Shown here: positions 1 to 8,371 of the stretch, one piece after another
How positions within the stretch are numbered: position 1 is the stretch's first letter
How the letters are laid out: every line of letters starts with the position of its first letter
Assembly (NCBI RefSeq): GCF_013402815.2
Contig: NZ_CP058601.1
Coordinates: forward strand, 1,550,001-1,614,000
Origin: Natrinema halophilum
GTDB lineage: Archaea; Halobacteriota; Halobacteria; Halobacteriales; Natrialbaceae
Length of the DNA stretch: 64,000 nucleotides
Direction of reading: 5' to 3'
Notes under the pieces: model-generated
Databases searched by the model: none
What the model was told of the DNA's origin: nothing
The model's input: only the letters and a program-made list of their open reading frames with translations
Position numbers and translations under genes: made by a program

Positions 1-415
1 GGAAAACGACGAGATCGATCGTGACCTCGACAGGCGATTGCGGGAAATCGCCGTCGAGGAGGACGATCTTGTACTCGAGTCCCGTCTCGCCGGCTGGCTG
101 GCAGGCGACGAGGCCGATTTTCGGTTCTGGTTGGATGCGCCGGCCCGGGTTCGCGGCGAGCGAATCGCCGACCGCGAGGACAAAGATCCCGATCGGGCGA
201 CCGAAGAGACGAAAGCCCGCGAGGCCAGCGAGGCCCAGCGGTATCAGGACTACTACGGGATCGACATTCGAGATCTGACCATCTACGACCTCTCGGTGAA
301 CACGGCTCGCTGGGAACCGGATGCCGTCCTCGACATGCTCGTTACCGCCGTCGAGCGCTACGACGCCGACGGCGACGAAGGAAAAGTGCTCGTCGACCTC
401 GAGTCGGACTTCTAA
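1..415 (+). CDS. cmk: (d)CMP kinase, C-terminal part (runs off the left edge)
   Basis: The reading frame is open from base 2 and stops at 413-415, so the N-terminal P-loop lies outside the window. The visible part contains an NMP-kinase lid-type stretch ([15 protein letters not shown], with the arginines that close over phosphates) and a [14 protein letters not shown] segment typical of archaeal cytidylate kinases. The enzyme phosphorylates CMP/dCMP with ATP in pyrimidine nucleotide synthesis. Its stop codon overlaps the start of the cbf5 gene by one base (TAATG), a cmk-cbf5 linkage that is common in haloarchaea. The family call rests on the C-terminal half only. Confidence 0.88.
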   Translation, partial: ENDEIDRDLDRRLREIAVEEDDLVLESRLAGWLAGDEADFRFWLDAPARVRGERIADREDKDPDRATEETKAREASEAQRYQDYYGIDIRDLTIYDLSVNTARWEPDAVLDMLVTAVERYDADGDEGKVLVDLESDF

Positions 416-1323
416 TGGTTCTCCGTGGCCCCCCGGCAGACCGGTCGCCAGCCGAATTGCTCACCTTCGGCGTCGTCAACCTCGACAAACCGCCGGGTCC
501 CTCCTCGCACCAGGTCAGCGGCTGGTTGCGAGACGCCGTCGACGAGACGCTCGCGGAGCGCGACACCGGCACGACGATCGACCGAGCGGCTCACGCGGGG
601 ACGCTCGATCCCAAAGTGACCGGCTGCCTCCCGGTGATGCTCGGCGACGCGACTCGGCTCGCGCCGGTTTTTCTGGAGGGAAGCAAGGAATACATCGCCG
701 TCCTCGAGTGTCACGCTCCGGTCCCCGGTGACGCAGCAGCCATCGTCTCCGAGTTCGAGGGACCGATCTACCAGAAACCGCCGCGCAAGAGCGCGGTCTC
801 CCGTCGCCTCCGCGTGAGGGAAGTATACGATCTCGAGGTGCTCGAGACCGACGAGCGTCGGCTCCTCTTGCGCATACGATGCGAGAGTGGAACCTACGTC
901 CGCAAACTGTGTCACGACCTGGGACTGGCACTCGGTACCGGCGGTCACATGGGCCATCTGCGCCGGACCGCGACGGACCCGTTCGACGACCGCACGCTCT
1001 ACAGCCCGTTCGACTTTCTCGACGCGCTGGCGTTCTGGCGCGAAGACGATGACCCCGACGTACTGTACGACGTCGTCGATCCCGCCGAACGGATCCTCGA
1101 GGGGATACCGAGCGTCGTAATCGCCGACAGCGCGGCTCGCGAAGTGGCCGAAGGGGCACCCGTCTACGCGCCGGGCGTCCTCGAAGCCGATGACGGACTG
1201 GACCGGGGGTCGCTGGTGGCCTGCTATACGCCGAACGAGGCGGCCGTGTGCCTCGGCGAACTGGTCGGCGATCCGAACGCCGAGCGCGGGACCGTCGTGG
1301 AACTCGAGCGCGTGCTGGTTTGA
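415..1323 (+). CDS. cbf5: tRNA/rRNA pseudouridine synthase Cbf5 (TruB family)
   Basis: The 302-aa protein carries the TruB/Cbf5 catalytic motif AGTLDPKVTGCL with the nucleophilic Asp at residue 65, preceded by the VNLDKPPGPSSHQV motif I region. The C-terminal third (about 220-302) fits a PUA RNA-binding domain. In archaea Cbf5 acts in H/ACA guide ribonucleoproteins with Nop10, Gar1 and L7Ae, and also makes Psi55 in tRNA. The start overlaps the cmk stop, so the two genes are translationally coupled. The length is normal for the archaeal family. A tRNA-Pro gene follows 87 bases downstream. Confidence 0.95.
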   Translation: MVLRGPPADRSPAELLTFGVVNLDKPPGPSSHQVSGWLRDAVDETLAERDTGTTIDRAAHAGTLDPKVTGCLPVMLGDATRLAPVFLEGSKEYIAVLECHAPVPGDAAAIVSEFEGPIYQKPPRKSAVSRRLRVREVYDLEVLETDERRLLLRIRCESGTYVRKLCHDLGLALGTGGHMGHLRRTATDPFDDRTLYSPFDFLDALAFWREDDDPDVLYDVVDPAERILEGIPSVVIADSAAREVAEGAPVYAPGVLEADDGLDRGSLVACYTPNEAAVCLGELVGDPNAERGTVVELERVLV

Positions 1324-1410
1324 ACCGGCACGGTCACAGTGGGGTGGCTCAGTACCACCCCGACCGCGAAACGACACTGTTAAACAGCAGACGACCATCG
1401 GTTCGGTTGC

Positions 1411-1481
1411 GGGACCGTGGGGTAGTGGTATCCTCTGCGGATGGGGTCCGTAGGACCCGAGTTCAATTCTCGGCGGTCCCA
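1411..1481 (+). tRNA. tRNA-Pro (anticodon GGG)
   Basis: A full cloverleaf folds by eye. Acceptor GGGACCG pairs with CGGTCCC, followed by discriminator A. The anticodon stem TGCGG/CCGTA encloses the 7-base loop ATGGGGT, giving anticodon GGG. The T stem CCGAG/CTCGG holds the loop TTCAATT. No intron is seen and CCA is not encoded. A short T run follows, consistent with archaeal transcription termination. Confidence 0.95.
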
Positions 1482-1651
1482 CTTTTTGCGACGCAAAACA
1501 GGGAGCGGAGACCACCGCAAAGCGATATTTCGGCCGCTGCATGCTTCTCACTCGCGTTCCGAAGAGTAGTCGGAGCAGCGAAAGGTCTGCCGACGGTCGT
1601 CCCCAGCCTGCGATCGAAAATCGGTCGACGTTCTCTCGACAGAGACTGACG

Positions 1652-2037
1652 TTATTCGAGATCTCGCGGATCGATGTGAGTGACTTCCCGGATCGTCGGA
1701 TACAGCGTGTCCGTGGAGAGTATCGGTTCGTCGAGTACCGTTGCGACGCCGAGGTGGACGGCATCGAAAAGGTTCAGGCGGTCGTACGCCCGTTGCAACG
1801 TCGACCCGGCAGCGAGGTGTTCGTGACGCAGTGGAACGAGCGCGACTCCTGCCTCGTCGAGTTGTTCGTGAACTGTTGTCCGTCGTTCTCGATCCCAATC
1901 GTCCTGCATTGCATACTGTACCTCGATACAGGTCGCGACGGAGGTTTTTGGTTGTCAACGGCATCGAACTCAACTTCAGAACTGAGCCAATCGTCGACCT
2001 TGAGAACGGCGAGAACGACGTCGGTATCAACGTACAC
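1652..2037 (-). pseudogene. PIN-domain toxin (VapC-like), frameshifted
   Basis: From a GTG at 2037 the frame reads VYVDTDVVLAVLK, a PIN N-terminus with the first acidic residue, and runs to about 1945. The continuation (VATCIEVQYAMQDDW, then FDAVHLGVA and LSTDT with the other conserved acidic residues) is in another frame ending at 1652. The frames join if one A is added to the A5 run (T5 on the plus strand, 1945-1949). PIN toxins of this class are Mg-dependent RNases. The start overlaps the antitoxin stop by 11 bases, the usual antitoxin-then-toxin order. As written the toxin is broken. A sequencing error is the alternative. Confidence 0.75.
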
Positions 2038-2251
2038 GTTTTCGCTCCAGTCGCTCTTCGATGTCCCGCTCAGCTGAGGTCGCCGTCTGCTCGTGGAGGC
2101 GTTTCTGAGTGGCTTCCCGTGCAACCAATCGGGCGCCGTACCGGAGGGCCTCGGACCGCGACCCGAACGTTCCTTCCTCGACGAGTTTGTCGAGTTCCTC
2201 AACCAACCCTTCCGGAATCGAGACCGGAATCGATTTTCTGTCCGTGCTCAT
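2027..2251 (-). CDS. Ribbon-helix-helix antitoxin of a VapBC-type pair
   Basis: This 74-aa protein begins MSTDRKSIPVSIPEGLVEEL and continues with a SRSEALRYGARLV helix-turn-helix segment, a CopG/RHH DNA-binding fold. The charged C-terminal tail would bind and neutralise the toxin. It lies directly upstream of, and overlaps, the PIN-domain frame. A perfect 16-bp palindrome overlaps its start codon, which fits autorepression by an RHH dimer. The family is clear; the exact VapB subfamily is inferred from context. Confidence 0.85.
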   Translation of the reverse strand: MSTDRKSIPVSIPEGLVEELDKLVEEGTFGSRSEALRYGARLVAREATQKRLHEQTATSAERDIEERLERKRVR

Positions 2252-2264
2252 ATGTATACATATG
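2249..2264. promoter_or_regulatory. Palindromic operator over the antitoxin start codon
   Basis: CATATGTATACATATG is a perfect 16-bp palindrome whose left end contains the antitoxin ATG (complement of 2249-2251). It is embedded in an AT-rich promoter-like stretch. RHH antitoxins normally repress their own promoters by binding such palindromes. The transcript would be leaderless or nearly so. The function is inferred from position and symmetry. Confidence 0.6.
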
Positions 2265-2383
2265 TATAGAGCTCGTATATGGTTTTCGGAGCTGTCGCAC
2301 TCACCGTCAGTGCTGCAACAGTGGGAGCGGAATACGAAAACGGGTTGCTCTTCGAATAGCGCGAGTCGTTGAATTCGGCGGTC

Positions 2384-2806
2384 TCACTCGAAATTATCTA
2401 GGTGTTCAACTCCTGGCAGCTCAGCCCCTCGAGACAGCCGAAAATCCAAGTCCAGGTTTCGGTATATTACCACATAGTCGATAGACTGTCCGGAGGTGGT
2501 CGGTGTGATGGTCGCACCGTGGCCGTCGGTCGACACCTCGACGTATCGCCACTGTGGAGCTCGCATCACCGACCAGTTCCGCCGTGTCTTCGGTGACAGT
2601 GACGACCGAACCCATCGGTGTGGTGACTGGATATGTATGCTCGATTGAGCCGGGCTTCCGCCGCTGGTGTCGATGTTGCAGTTCCCGACCCAGAGACGTC
2701 GCCGGGCCGTCACAGAGGGGAGGCCGATGCGTAGTGGGTTCGTTCCCGCGAACCGGCTGTACGACGTCGAGAGTCGAACGCTCATAGCCCACCGCCCATC
2801 AGGCAA
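2384..2806 (-). pseudogene. Degenerate coding remnant, unknown product
   Basis: Two overlapping minus-strand frames each contain a protein-like stretch. One has TYPVTTPMGSVVTVTEDTAEL and the other WRYVEVSTDGHGATITPTTS followed by SIDYVVIYRNLDLDFRL. The frame switches near 2545-2560, so a single ancestral gene with a frameshift is plausible. I do not recognise the family. The rest of 2265-2972 shows no convincing gene. Confidence 0.3.
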
Positions 2807-2972
2807 CCGACGAGGACGTTCGACGAACTCTCGAGAACCGAGGTGAGTCAGCGTGAATCAAGAGCGCGACGGAGCGTCCAGGGAGAGTCCGAACACAAGG
2901 CCCATACCGCAGGGACCGAGAGCAGATTCAGAACACTCACGGCCGACCTGACGCTGCCACACCACCCCCACC

Positions 2973-3455
2973 ATGACGAAACCCTTCAACAGACGGACGT
3001 TCCTCGCCGGTTCGATTGCCTTGCTCGGTGGCTGTTCCACCCTCGATTCAGACTCAGACTCTGACTCACAGTCCACTCCGGAGACCACCCTCAAGAGCAT
3101 CGTGCTCCGGAATCGATACGCCGGAGATGATGTCCCACCGGAGGAGGAAACCATCCGCACTCGCCAGACTGGGATTTCCCTCTTCGTCGAACTGGACGGC
3201 GAGGTCGTCCAGTGGTCCGAGCACAGTCTAAATCCCGACGAGGAGTACATCATCAATGCGAACTGGCCATCAACGGCAGGGGTCTGGACCGTCCACGCCA
3301 GAGAGATGAAGCCGAGTAAAAGCCTCGACCACAGCGAGTGGCCATCCGTCGATCTGGGTGATGTGGTCCAGGGCGACGAGGCCACCTCGGTCGCCGTCGA
3401 CGTGATCGTGAAGGAAACCGGTCGGATCGAGCTGGATGCGACGCCAATCACGTAG
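2973..3455 (+). CDS. Small Tat-exported lipoprotein, unknown function
   Basis: The 160-aa protein starts with a twin-arginine signal (FNRRTFLAG) leading to a lipobox LLGGC with the acceptor Cys at 21. A Ser/Asp-repeat linker (SDSDSDS) follows, as in many haloarchaeal surface lipoproteins. The remainder is a beta-rich domain with alternating hydrophobic strands. It should sit on the outer face of the membrane through a lipidated cysteine. No family is recognised and the neighbours give no functional hint. Confidence 0.8.
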   Translation: MTKPFNRRTFLAGSIALLGGCSTLDSDSDSDSQSTPETTLKSIVLRNRYAGDDVPPEEETIRTRQTGISLFVELDGEVVQWSEHSLNPDEEYIINANWPSTAGVWTVHAREMKPSKSLDHSEWPSVDLGDVVQGDEATSVAVDVIVKETGRIELDATPIT

Positions 3456-3746
3456 AAACGCCGATTTATAGCCCTCCCTGGGTGATTCCCTGTGCGCGGT
3501 GTCTCCCGTCTGACTGCTACGGTGCTCCTCTCTGTCCACATGAACGGAGCCAAAAAGACAGTCCTGGGAGAGAGACTGACTGGATGTAACCGCCTTATTG
3601 ACACCCTCGAGCGGCCGTGGATCGACGTCGACGAGCTTCTCGCCGGAGACGCAATCGGTGACGACCACCCGCTTCTTGCTCACCTTCTCGATGATCGTGC
3701 CGACACGCCACAGCAGTGGATGGATCGACGATTCGTCGTTTGCCAT
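3270..3746 (-). CDS. Hypothetical protein, possibly a truncated gene
   Basis: The first about 52 codons (MANDESSIHPLLWRV...) have the strong G/C third-position bias of real haloarchaeal genes, and then the bias is lost. The 3' part runs antisense through the lipoprotein gene, so the true coding segment is probably only about 3590-3746, a 5' fragment of a lost gene. I do not recognise it. Confidence 0.35.
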   Translation of the reverse strand: MANDESSIHPLLWRVGTIIEKVSKKRVVVTDCVSGEKLVDVDPRPLEGVNKAVTSSQSLSQDCLFGSVHVDREEHRSSQTGDTAHRESPREGYKSAFLRDWRRIQLDPTGFLHDHVDGDRGGLVALDHITQIDGWPLAVVEAFTRLHLSGVDGPDPCR

Positions 3747-4010
3747 GACGACACGCTACCGGAGCGGACACGGAACGGATGAACGGACTACACGTGCGAT
3801 TCTTGTACGTACAGTACGCCGGTTGACTGATGGTATGCTGGTATTCGTTCAATTTCGTCGACGTCAGTTCCTGCGATATCGTCGCTTCAGTCCATCGCAG
3901 TCACCGAGTCGGTGCGTGTGACTCAATGTAATATAGAGTGAGAGTGTTTTGAGAACGGCGATATCCGCTCCAGAAGGCACATAGGTGTCGGCCTCTGATC
4001 CCGATATCCT

Positions 4011-4115
4011 ATGGCCCACTATGCGGATGGGCGTTGTGCGGAATGTAATGGACGGAAGATCACCCGGTCTAATGGTTCTGTTTGGTGTCCAAACTGCGCC
4101 CTGTTCAGTCCCTAA
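4011..4115 (+). CDS. 34-aa zinc-finger micro-protein
   Basis: An ATG at 4011 opens a 34-codon frame: MAHYADGRCAECNGRK, then ITRSNGSVWCPNCALFSP, ending in TAA at 4113-4115. Two CxxC knuckles (C9/C12 and C26/C29) make a compact zinc ribbon, matching the very short zinc-finger proteins common in haloarchaea. An AT-rich promoter-like stretch lies upstream (about 3925-3945). The function is unknown. Confidence 0.7.
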   Translation: MAHYADGRCAECNGRKITRSNGSVWCPNCALFSP

Positions 4116-4475
4116 GAAAGGGGGCTGCTAAACTCGAGAATCAAACCTGTCGCTCTCGAAGTTCTGAAAAGCCATCCTGGCGATGTCGCGCCGAGTGATG
4201 ACCCAACTAAGCCCAGTTGAGACTGGTGGCTCGAGCAGGGTGAGTTTCACTAATCCATCGAAGCTATCGCTCTTCGAAACCGTTGGAAGGCCCTCACAGC
4301 GGAGCCGAGTCACCATATTTCGACTTTCGGATTTGGGACCTCGGGCCACTTCTTCGAGAGACGACCACGAAACCGATGGACTCGAGCAATCCGTCGACGA
4401 TGAATTCGCCCAGAATGGTGGGCCGTCAGCACGATCGGATTCTCGAGACCGTAACGAACAGAATAATTGCGCTCG
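4116..4475. other. Stretch without a supported gene
   Basis: Short frames exist on both strands, for example a minus-strand frame ending FQNFESDRFDSRV at 4128. None has a start, codon bias and length that agree. It may be old insertion-element or gene debris next to the duplicated module. Confidence 0.4.
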
Positions 4476-4661
4476 TCAACGACTCTGCTCCTGCGGTACT
4501 TTGCAGGTGGAATCGACCCGCTCGAGCAGTTCGATCGTGGTTTCAATATTTTCGACCGACGCTCGCAACGATATCGGCTCGGGAAGCTGATCATCGAGCG
4601 TCTCGACCTCGGCGAGGACCTCCTCGAGCCGAACGCGCGTGAACTGGTGGCCGTCGGTCAT
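4476..4661 (-). CDS. 61-aa acidic conserved protein, module copy 1 (second gene)
   Basis: The protein begins MTDGHQFTRVRLEEVLAEVE and continues with acidic helical sequence rich in Leu/Val/Glu, probably a small coiled helical protein. A near-identical homologue is encoded at 17172-17357. Its ATG overlaps the TGA of the upstream small gene (ATGA), so the two are translationally coupled. No function is known to me. Conservation between the two copies supports it being real. Confidence 0.65.
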   Translation of the reverse strand: MTDGHQFTRVRLEEVLAEVETLDDQLPEPISLRASVENIETTIELLERVDSTCKVPQEQSR

Positions 4662-4876
4662 GCGAACTCACCCGCCTTGCGACGGGCACTGGCGGGATCT
4701 GTCGTCCCGACCGGTGCGGAGGCGAACATCTCGAGCGACGACGAGCCGTCGGGAAAGAGCGATGGCCGCTCGTCGGACTGGAGGGATCTGGAAAAACCGG
4801 AAAGCAGCGACTCTCGAGACGGTTTCCCGGCCTGTGCGTCCGAAATTCTTTCGTAGGTTGGTGTGTGAGTATACAT
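4658..4876 (-). CDS. 72-aa protein, module copy 1 (first gene)
   Basis: The frame begins MYTHTPTYERISDAQ and ends GTTDPASARRKAGEFA just as the next gene starts. The second copy (17354-17572) encodes MYTQTPTYERISDAQ with the same tail. An overlapping frame that starts further upstream (MNESGRVVEHPTCVL) is also conserved between copies, so which frame is translated is not settled. I prefer this one because it is stop-start coupled to the following gene. Confidence 0.5.
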   Translation of the reverse strand: MYTHTPTYERISDAQAGKPSRESLLSGFSRSLQSDERPSLFPDGSSSLEMFASAPVGTTDPASARRKAGEFA

Positions 4877-5062
4877 TGTCCTCAATTGCGGAGAGGACGC
4901 AGGTCGGGTGCTCCACCACCCGGCCGCTTTCATTCATATCGGCCATCCTGCGCCTCGAATTTGGGTAATTATCATTGGTTACTTATAGCTTACTAAACAA
5001 CTCTACGGGCGACGGTTGGACGTCCAGCGCTGGTCCGACCTCACAGGCGACTGCCTCATCCG

Positions 5063-5221
5063 TCAGGCCATGTCTGCACGGCGGCCCTCTTCGCCGGAAT
5101 GGAGCGCACGCTCGTGAGACCGGAGCGCCCTGATCGCGTCCCCGCGCTCGAGCGCGACTGGGGCGTCATCCGCAGGACTCGCCTGCGTTGGAGACCCAAC
5201 GCGACGTACCCGGTTACTCAT
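5063..5221 (-). CDS. Possible 52-aa protein
   Basis: An ATG at 5221 opens MSNRVRRVGSPTQASPADDA and runs to TGA at 5063. Codon third positions are GC-rich and the sequence is of haloarchaeal type. It lies downstream of the flippase-like gene on the same strand. No motif is recognised; the call rests on composition only. Confidence 0.35.
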   Translation of the reverse strand: MSNRVRRVGSPTQASPADDAPVALERGDAIRALRSHERALHSGEEGRRADMA

Positions 5222-5326
5222 CTGGACCTGTGAGATGGTTATCGTGCAACGGTGGGTTGATCGGTCTGCCAGCTATCCCGCGTTGGATCACGACCTGTGC
5301 CTCGAGTTGATCGGTGGTGAAAGGGC

Positions 5327-6292
5327 TCAGCGAGTCGCCTTGTATGTGAGAAACACTGTCGTGCCGAGCGCCGCGGCGTACCACAGCGTCCCCACGCGGA
5401 TCACGATCGTGGCTGCGGCTGCGACGGCTTCGGGGTAGCCGAACGTGAGCAACACGGCGACCATCGACGCTTCCGCGGCCGCGAGCCCGCCGGGGAGCAT
5501 CGATATCGCGCCGATGACCGACCCGAGACCGAAGACGAACAGGCCGATCACGACAGTGGTCTCCAGGCCGAACCCGTCGAGGACCAGCCAGAGTGCGATG
5601 CCTTCGAGCCCCCACGCTGCGAGGCTGAGTAGCGTCGAGACTATCAACGGCCGCAACTGGAACAGGCGGTACGCGCTCTCGTAGAACCGTTCCAGCTCGG
5701 TCGCGTAGTCGCCGACGATCGGAAATACCTCGAGACGACCGAGGATCTCGAGACAGGCTCGTCGCCACTGGAGGAGCCCGATTCCGACCACGATGGTAGC
5801 GACGACGACGGTGACGGGGAGCGACGACCGGCTGTATACAAGGAGTCCGAGCGCGGCCATCGCGCTCAGCGCGACGAGATCCGTGACACGTTCTGCGCCG
5901 ACGACGGAGGTGGTCTTGCTCGCAGGAACGCCGCGCGCCTCTCGGAGGAACCACGCCTTCCAGACCTCGCCGGCTTTCCCCGGCGTGACTACCATCATCA
6001 GGCCGCTGAAGAAGGTGATCGCGCTCGCATCGAGCGGAACGCTAACCTCGAGGTGCCGGAGGTAATAGTGCCACTTGGCGAACCGGAAGCCGTACCCGAC
6101 CGTCGACAGGCCGATGACGGTCGCGAACGTTCTCCAGTTCAGGGCGGCGAGAGCGTCCATCACGTCACCGACGTTCGCGTAGATGGCGAGGCCGAGGAAG
6201 GCGGCGACCGAGAGCAGCGCCGTCAGCCAGATGCCATGGTCGCGGACGACCGTCCGGCCGCGATCGACGACGGCCTCACCGTGGTCGCTCAT
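5327..6292 (-). CDS. Flippase-like integral membrane protein (UPF0104/LPG synthase TM family)
   Basis: The 321-aa protein has about eight hydrophobic segments and the motif region TPGKAGEVWKAWFLRE and GAERVTDLVALS, characteristic of the lysylphosphatidylglycerol-synthase transmembrane/AglD-type family. Such proteins act in lipid-linked glycan or isoprenoid-lipid handling in the membrane; AglD in Haloferax works in S-layer glycosylation. The ATG overlaps the stop of the PHP gene (ATGA), so it is the third gene of the UbiA-PHP-flippase operon. The specific substrate is unknown. Confidence 0.85.
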   Translation of the reverse strand: MSDHGEAVVDRGRTVVRDHGIWLTALLSVAAFLGLAIYANVGDVMDALAALNWRTFATVIGLSTVGYGFRFAKWHYYLRHLEVSVPLDASAITFFSGLMMVVTPGKAGEVWKAWFLREARGVPASKTTSVVGAERVTDLVALSAMAALGLLVYSRSSLPVTVVVATIVVGIGLLQWRRACLEILGRLEVFPIVGDYATELERFYESAYRLFQLRPLIVSTLLSLAAWGLEGIALWLVLDGFGLETTVVIGLFVFGLGSVIGAISMLPGGLAAAEASMVAVLLTFGYPEAVAAAATIVIRVGTLWYAAALGTTVFLTYKATR

Positions 6293-6975
6293 CTCCGCAG
6301 GATCCCACCTGACGTGAGGTTCGCGACGGCGTGACTGGTGGCGGTACGGAATTGGTGGAGTTTCGTCGCGGCGTGTCCCGACAGGTATCGCCCACGACCG
6401 CTCGGACGGACACGCCCCTCGCGGACGGCGTCCACGAGCGAGCCATCGCTCTCGACGCCGGTGTACGCGCGACCGATTTCCATCGGAAAGTGGGCGTCAC
6501 TCCCGCCAGTCGCCGCCAGGTCGTACGCGGCAGCAAACGCCGTCGCTCGCCCGTTGAACCGGCGGCGAATGCAGCGGGAGTTAATCGCTTCGACCCCGTC
6601 GACGGCATCAGCGAGGGCCTCGAGGTCCGTCTCGAAATACTGTCGCAGCGCGTCGAACGGATGCGAGAGGATGGCGACGCCTCCCTGGTCGTGGACGTGG
6701 TCGACCACCGTCAGCGGGTCGGTTTGTGGCGGCGCTTCCGCGACGTCGAGCGCCAGAAGGTGACCTTCGGTCGTCGTCACTTCGACCCCGGAGATCACGT
6801 CGAACCCGTCCGGAACGGCGTCCCGGACGGCGTCGACGTTGGCGAGCGTGTCGTGGTCGGTAACGGCGATACCGTCGAGCCCAGCGGCGGTCGCGGCAGC
6901 GGCCACGTGCTCGGGCGGCGTGCTCGAGCAGGGCGAGGCGTCCGTGTGTACCTGGAGATCGTATCGTCGTGTCAT
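6289..6975 (-). CDS. PHP-domain phosphoesterase
   Basis: The chosen start gives MTRRYDLQVHTDASPCSS, the classic PHP motif I (DLQVHTDAS). It is followed by GIAVTDHDT (motif II), GVEVTT (motif III), ILSHPF and GGSDAHFP (motif IV). All metal-binding His/Asp residues of a PHP phosphoesterase are present. A longer frame starting at 7053 would add a basic, uncharacteristic N-terminus. PHP enzymes hydrolyse phosphoesters, for example in nucleotides or sugar phosphates. It sits between UbiA and the flippase-like gene and overlaps the latter by four bases. Confidence 0.88.
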   Translation of the reverse strand: MTRRYDLQVHTDASPCSSTPPEHVAAAATAAGLDGIAVTDHDTLANVDAVRDAVPDGFDVISGVEVTTTEGHLLALDVAEAPPQTDPLTVVDHVHDQGGVAILSHPFDALRQYFETDLEALADAVDGVEAINSRCIRRRFNGRATAFAAAYDLAATGGSDAHFPMEIGRAYTGVESDGSLVDAVREGRVRPSGRGRYLSGHAATKLHQFRTATSHAVANLTSGGILRR

Positions 6976-7003
6976 GGTCTCGGGAGGATGTCGGACGAGA
7001 TGA

Positions 7004-7927
7004 TCACGCGACCACCTCGAGAATGCGGGGCGGAACCCCGTAAAGGACTGCAATGACGAGAAGTCCCCAGACGGCGAGATTGGCGAGGAACGGGCGGTCG
7101 CCGAAGAGAAACGTTGGGTCGCCGCCCACGTTCCGCGTGTGAGCGAGGAAGTGATAGCGGAAGGCCGCGAAACAGGCGAACGGGAGCGTGATCAACATCC
7201 ACTGCCCGCCGCGGAAGAACGTGTAGAGGCAATAGGAGACGATCAGCGCCGCGAGAACGACGACGAGTAGCTGGTCGAGCGTCTCCTCGGTGTACTCGGC
7301 GAGGGTAGCGCGCGACGCGGCCGGATCATCGCTGACGGTCATTTCGTGGCGGCGCTTACCGAGGGCGAGCATCAGGGCCCCGAGGAACGTACAGACGACG
7401 AGCCAGGGGCTCAGGTAAACGTCGATAGCGACGACCCCCGCGACGGCCCGGAGGACGAATCCAACCGCGATGACCATCACGTCGACGATGACGACGTCCT
7501 TCAGAAACAGAGAGTAGAGCGCGTTCTGGACGAGATACGTACAGACGACGAGAAGGAACAGCGACCCGAGATACCAGGAGACGGCGAGTCCGCCGGCAAA
7601 GAGCAGGAACGCGAACGGCACTGCCACGGAGATCGGTACCTGTCTACTGGCGATGGGGCGGTGTTTCTTCCGCGGGTGGTTGCGGTCTTCCTCGACGTCG
7701 AGGATGTCGTTACTGATGTACGTCGCGCCCGCGATGACACAGAAGGCGGCGATCCCGAGGGTCACGTTCGTGACGGCGACCGGGTCGAACAGACTCCTCG
7801 AGAAGACGAGCGCCAGCAGCAGAACGCTCTGCTTGTACCACTGCCACGGACGCATCTCCTTCAGCAGACCGGAGACGGTCCCGACGACCGGGCTCCCGTC
7901 GGCGAAGGCGCGGGACATCTTCGCCAC
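7004..7927 (-). CDS. UbiA-family prenyltransferase (DPPR-synthase-like)
   Basis: The roughly 308-aa polytopic protein contains the Asp-rich motif ISNDILDVEEDRNHPRKKHR followed by RPIA, which binds Mg and prenyl-diphosphate. This variant, N-D-x-x-D-x-x-x-D-R-x-H-P, resembles decaprenyl-phosphate phosphoribosyltransferases. The second cytoplasmic loop holds GKRRHEM. It would make a prenyl-linked sugar or other prenylated product in the membrane. A GTG at 7927 or ATG at 7918 could be the start. First gene of a three-gene minus-strand operon. Confidence 0.85.
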   Translation of the reverse strand: MAKMSRAFADGSPVVGTVSGLLKEMRPWQWYKQSVLLLALVFSRSLFDPVAVTNVTLGIAAFCVIAGATYISNDILDVEEDRNHPRKKHRPIASRQVPISVAVPFAFLLFAGGLAVSWYLGSLFLLVVCTYLVQNALYSLFLKDVVIVDVMVIAVGFVLRAVAGVVAIDVYLSPWLVVCTFLGALMLALGKRRHEMTVSDDPAASRATLAEYTEETLDQLLVVVLAALIVSYCLYTFFRGGQWMLITLPFACFAAFRYHFLAHTRNVGGDPTFLFGDRPFLANLAVWGLLVIAVLYGVPPRILEVVA

Positions 7928-8371
7928 TCTCCCACGCTGAGCGTCAAAAAGAACCGGCTTGCTCTCAGCGCCCGGACGACGCTCCGCCGCCGCTAATCGT
8001 CGATTGGCTACTGAGATCGCAGATCTGGACCGAGATCGGTGACCCTAATGATCTGTTTCGGAAGTGAAATCGAGAAACGAGGCGTGGTACCGCCGCTTCG
8101 AAAGTTCGCCGTACACCTCCCGCAGGAGCCGTGTGACCGATCCGCGATGGACCGTCGGGGACAGAAGACCGTAACATACTGTTACCGATGTGGATCGCTG
8201 GTTCGTCGGTCCGGACGACACGGGGGAAGACGGCCCCTCGTCGAACGCGTCTCCCGCCCTTTCGCACCGTCGTTCTTCGAATCGAGGTCCCCGAGGGTAT
8301 GATTCGGCAAACGGCTGTGAAACGACGATATACTATTGTAGTGCCGTATCGACGTCCGGCCTGGTACCACG
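7928..8371. other. Divergent intergenic region
   Basis: No convincing gene is seen. It separates the UbiA operon (leftward) from the epimerase (rightward). A TATA-like GATATACTATTG at about 8330-8341 lies some 35 bases before the epimerase ATG at 8372. Confidence 0.5.

Larger units (their letters stand above)
4459..4998. repeat. Duplicated 0.54-kb two-gene module, copy 1
   Basis: This stretch is a diverged copy of about 17155-17700. Both contain two coupled small genes and a shared leader. The promoter-proximal end, from the CCTCGAATTTGGGTAATTA motif to TTACTAAACAACTC, is identical in the two copies, including a TATA-like TTATAGC. Protein-level differences are scattered substitutions, so both copies have been maintained. 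Confidence 0.75.

Noticed and set aside
412-1764. 450-aa minus-strand open frame antisense to cbf5
   Set aside because: It is a shadow of GC-rich coding on the plus strand, crosses the tRNA-Pro gene, and has no family motif.
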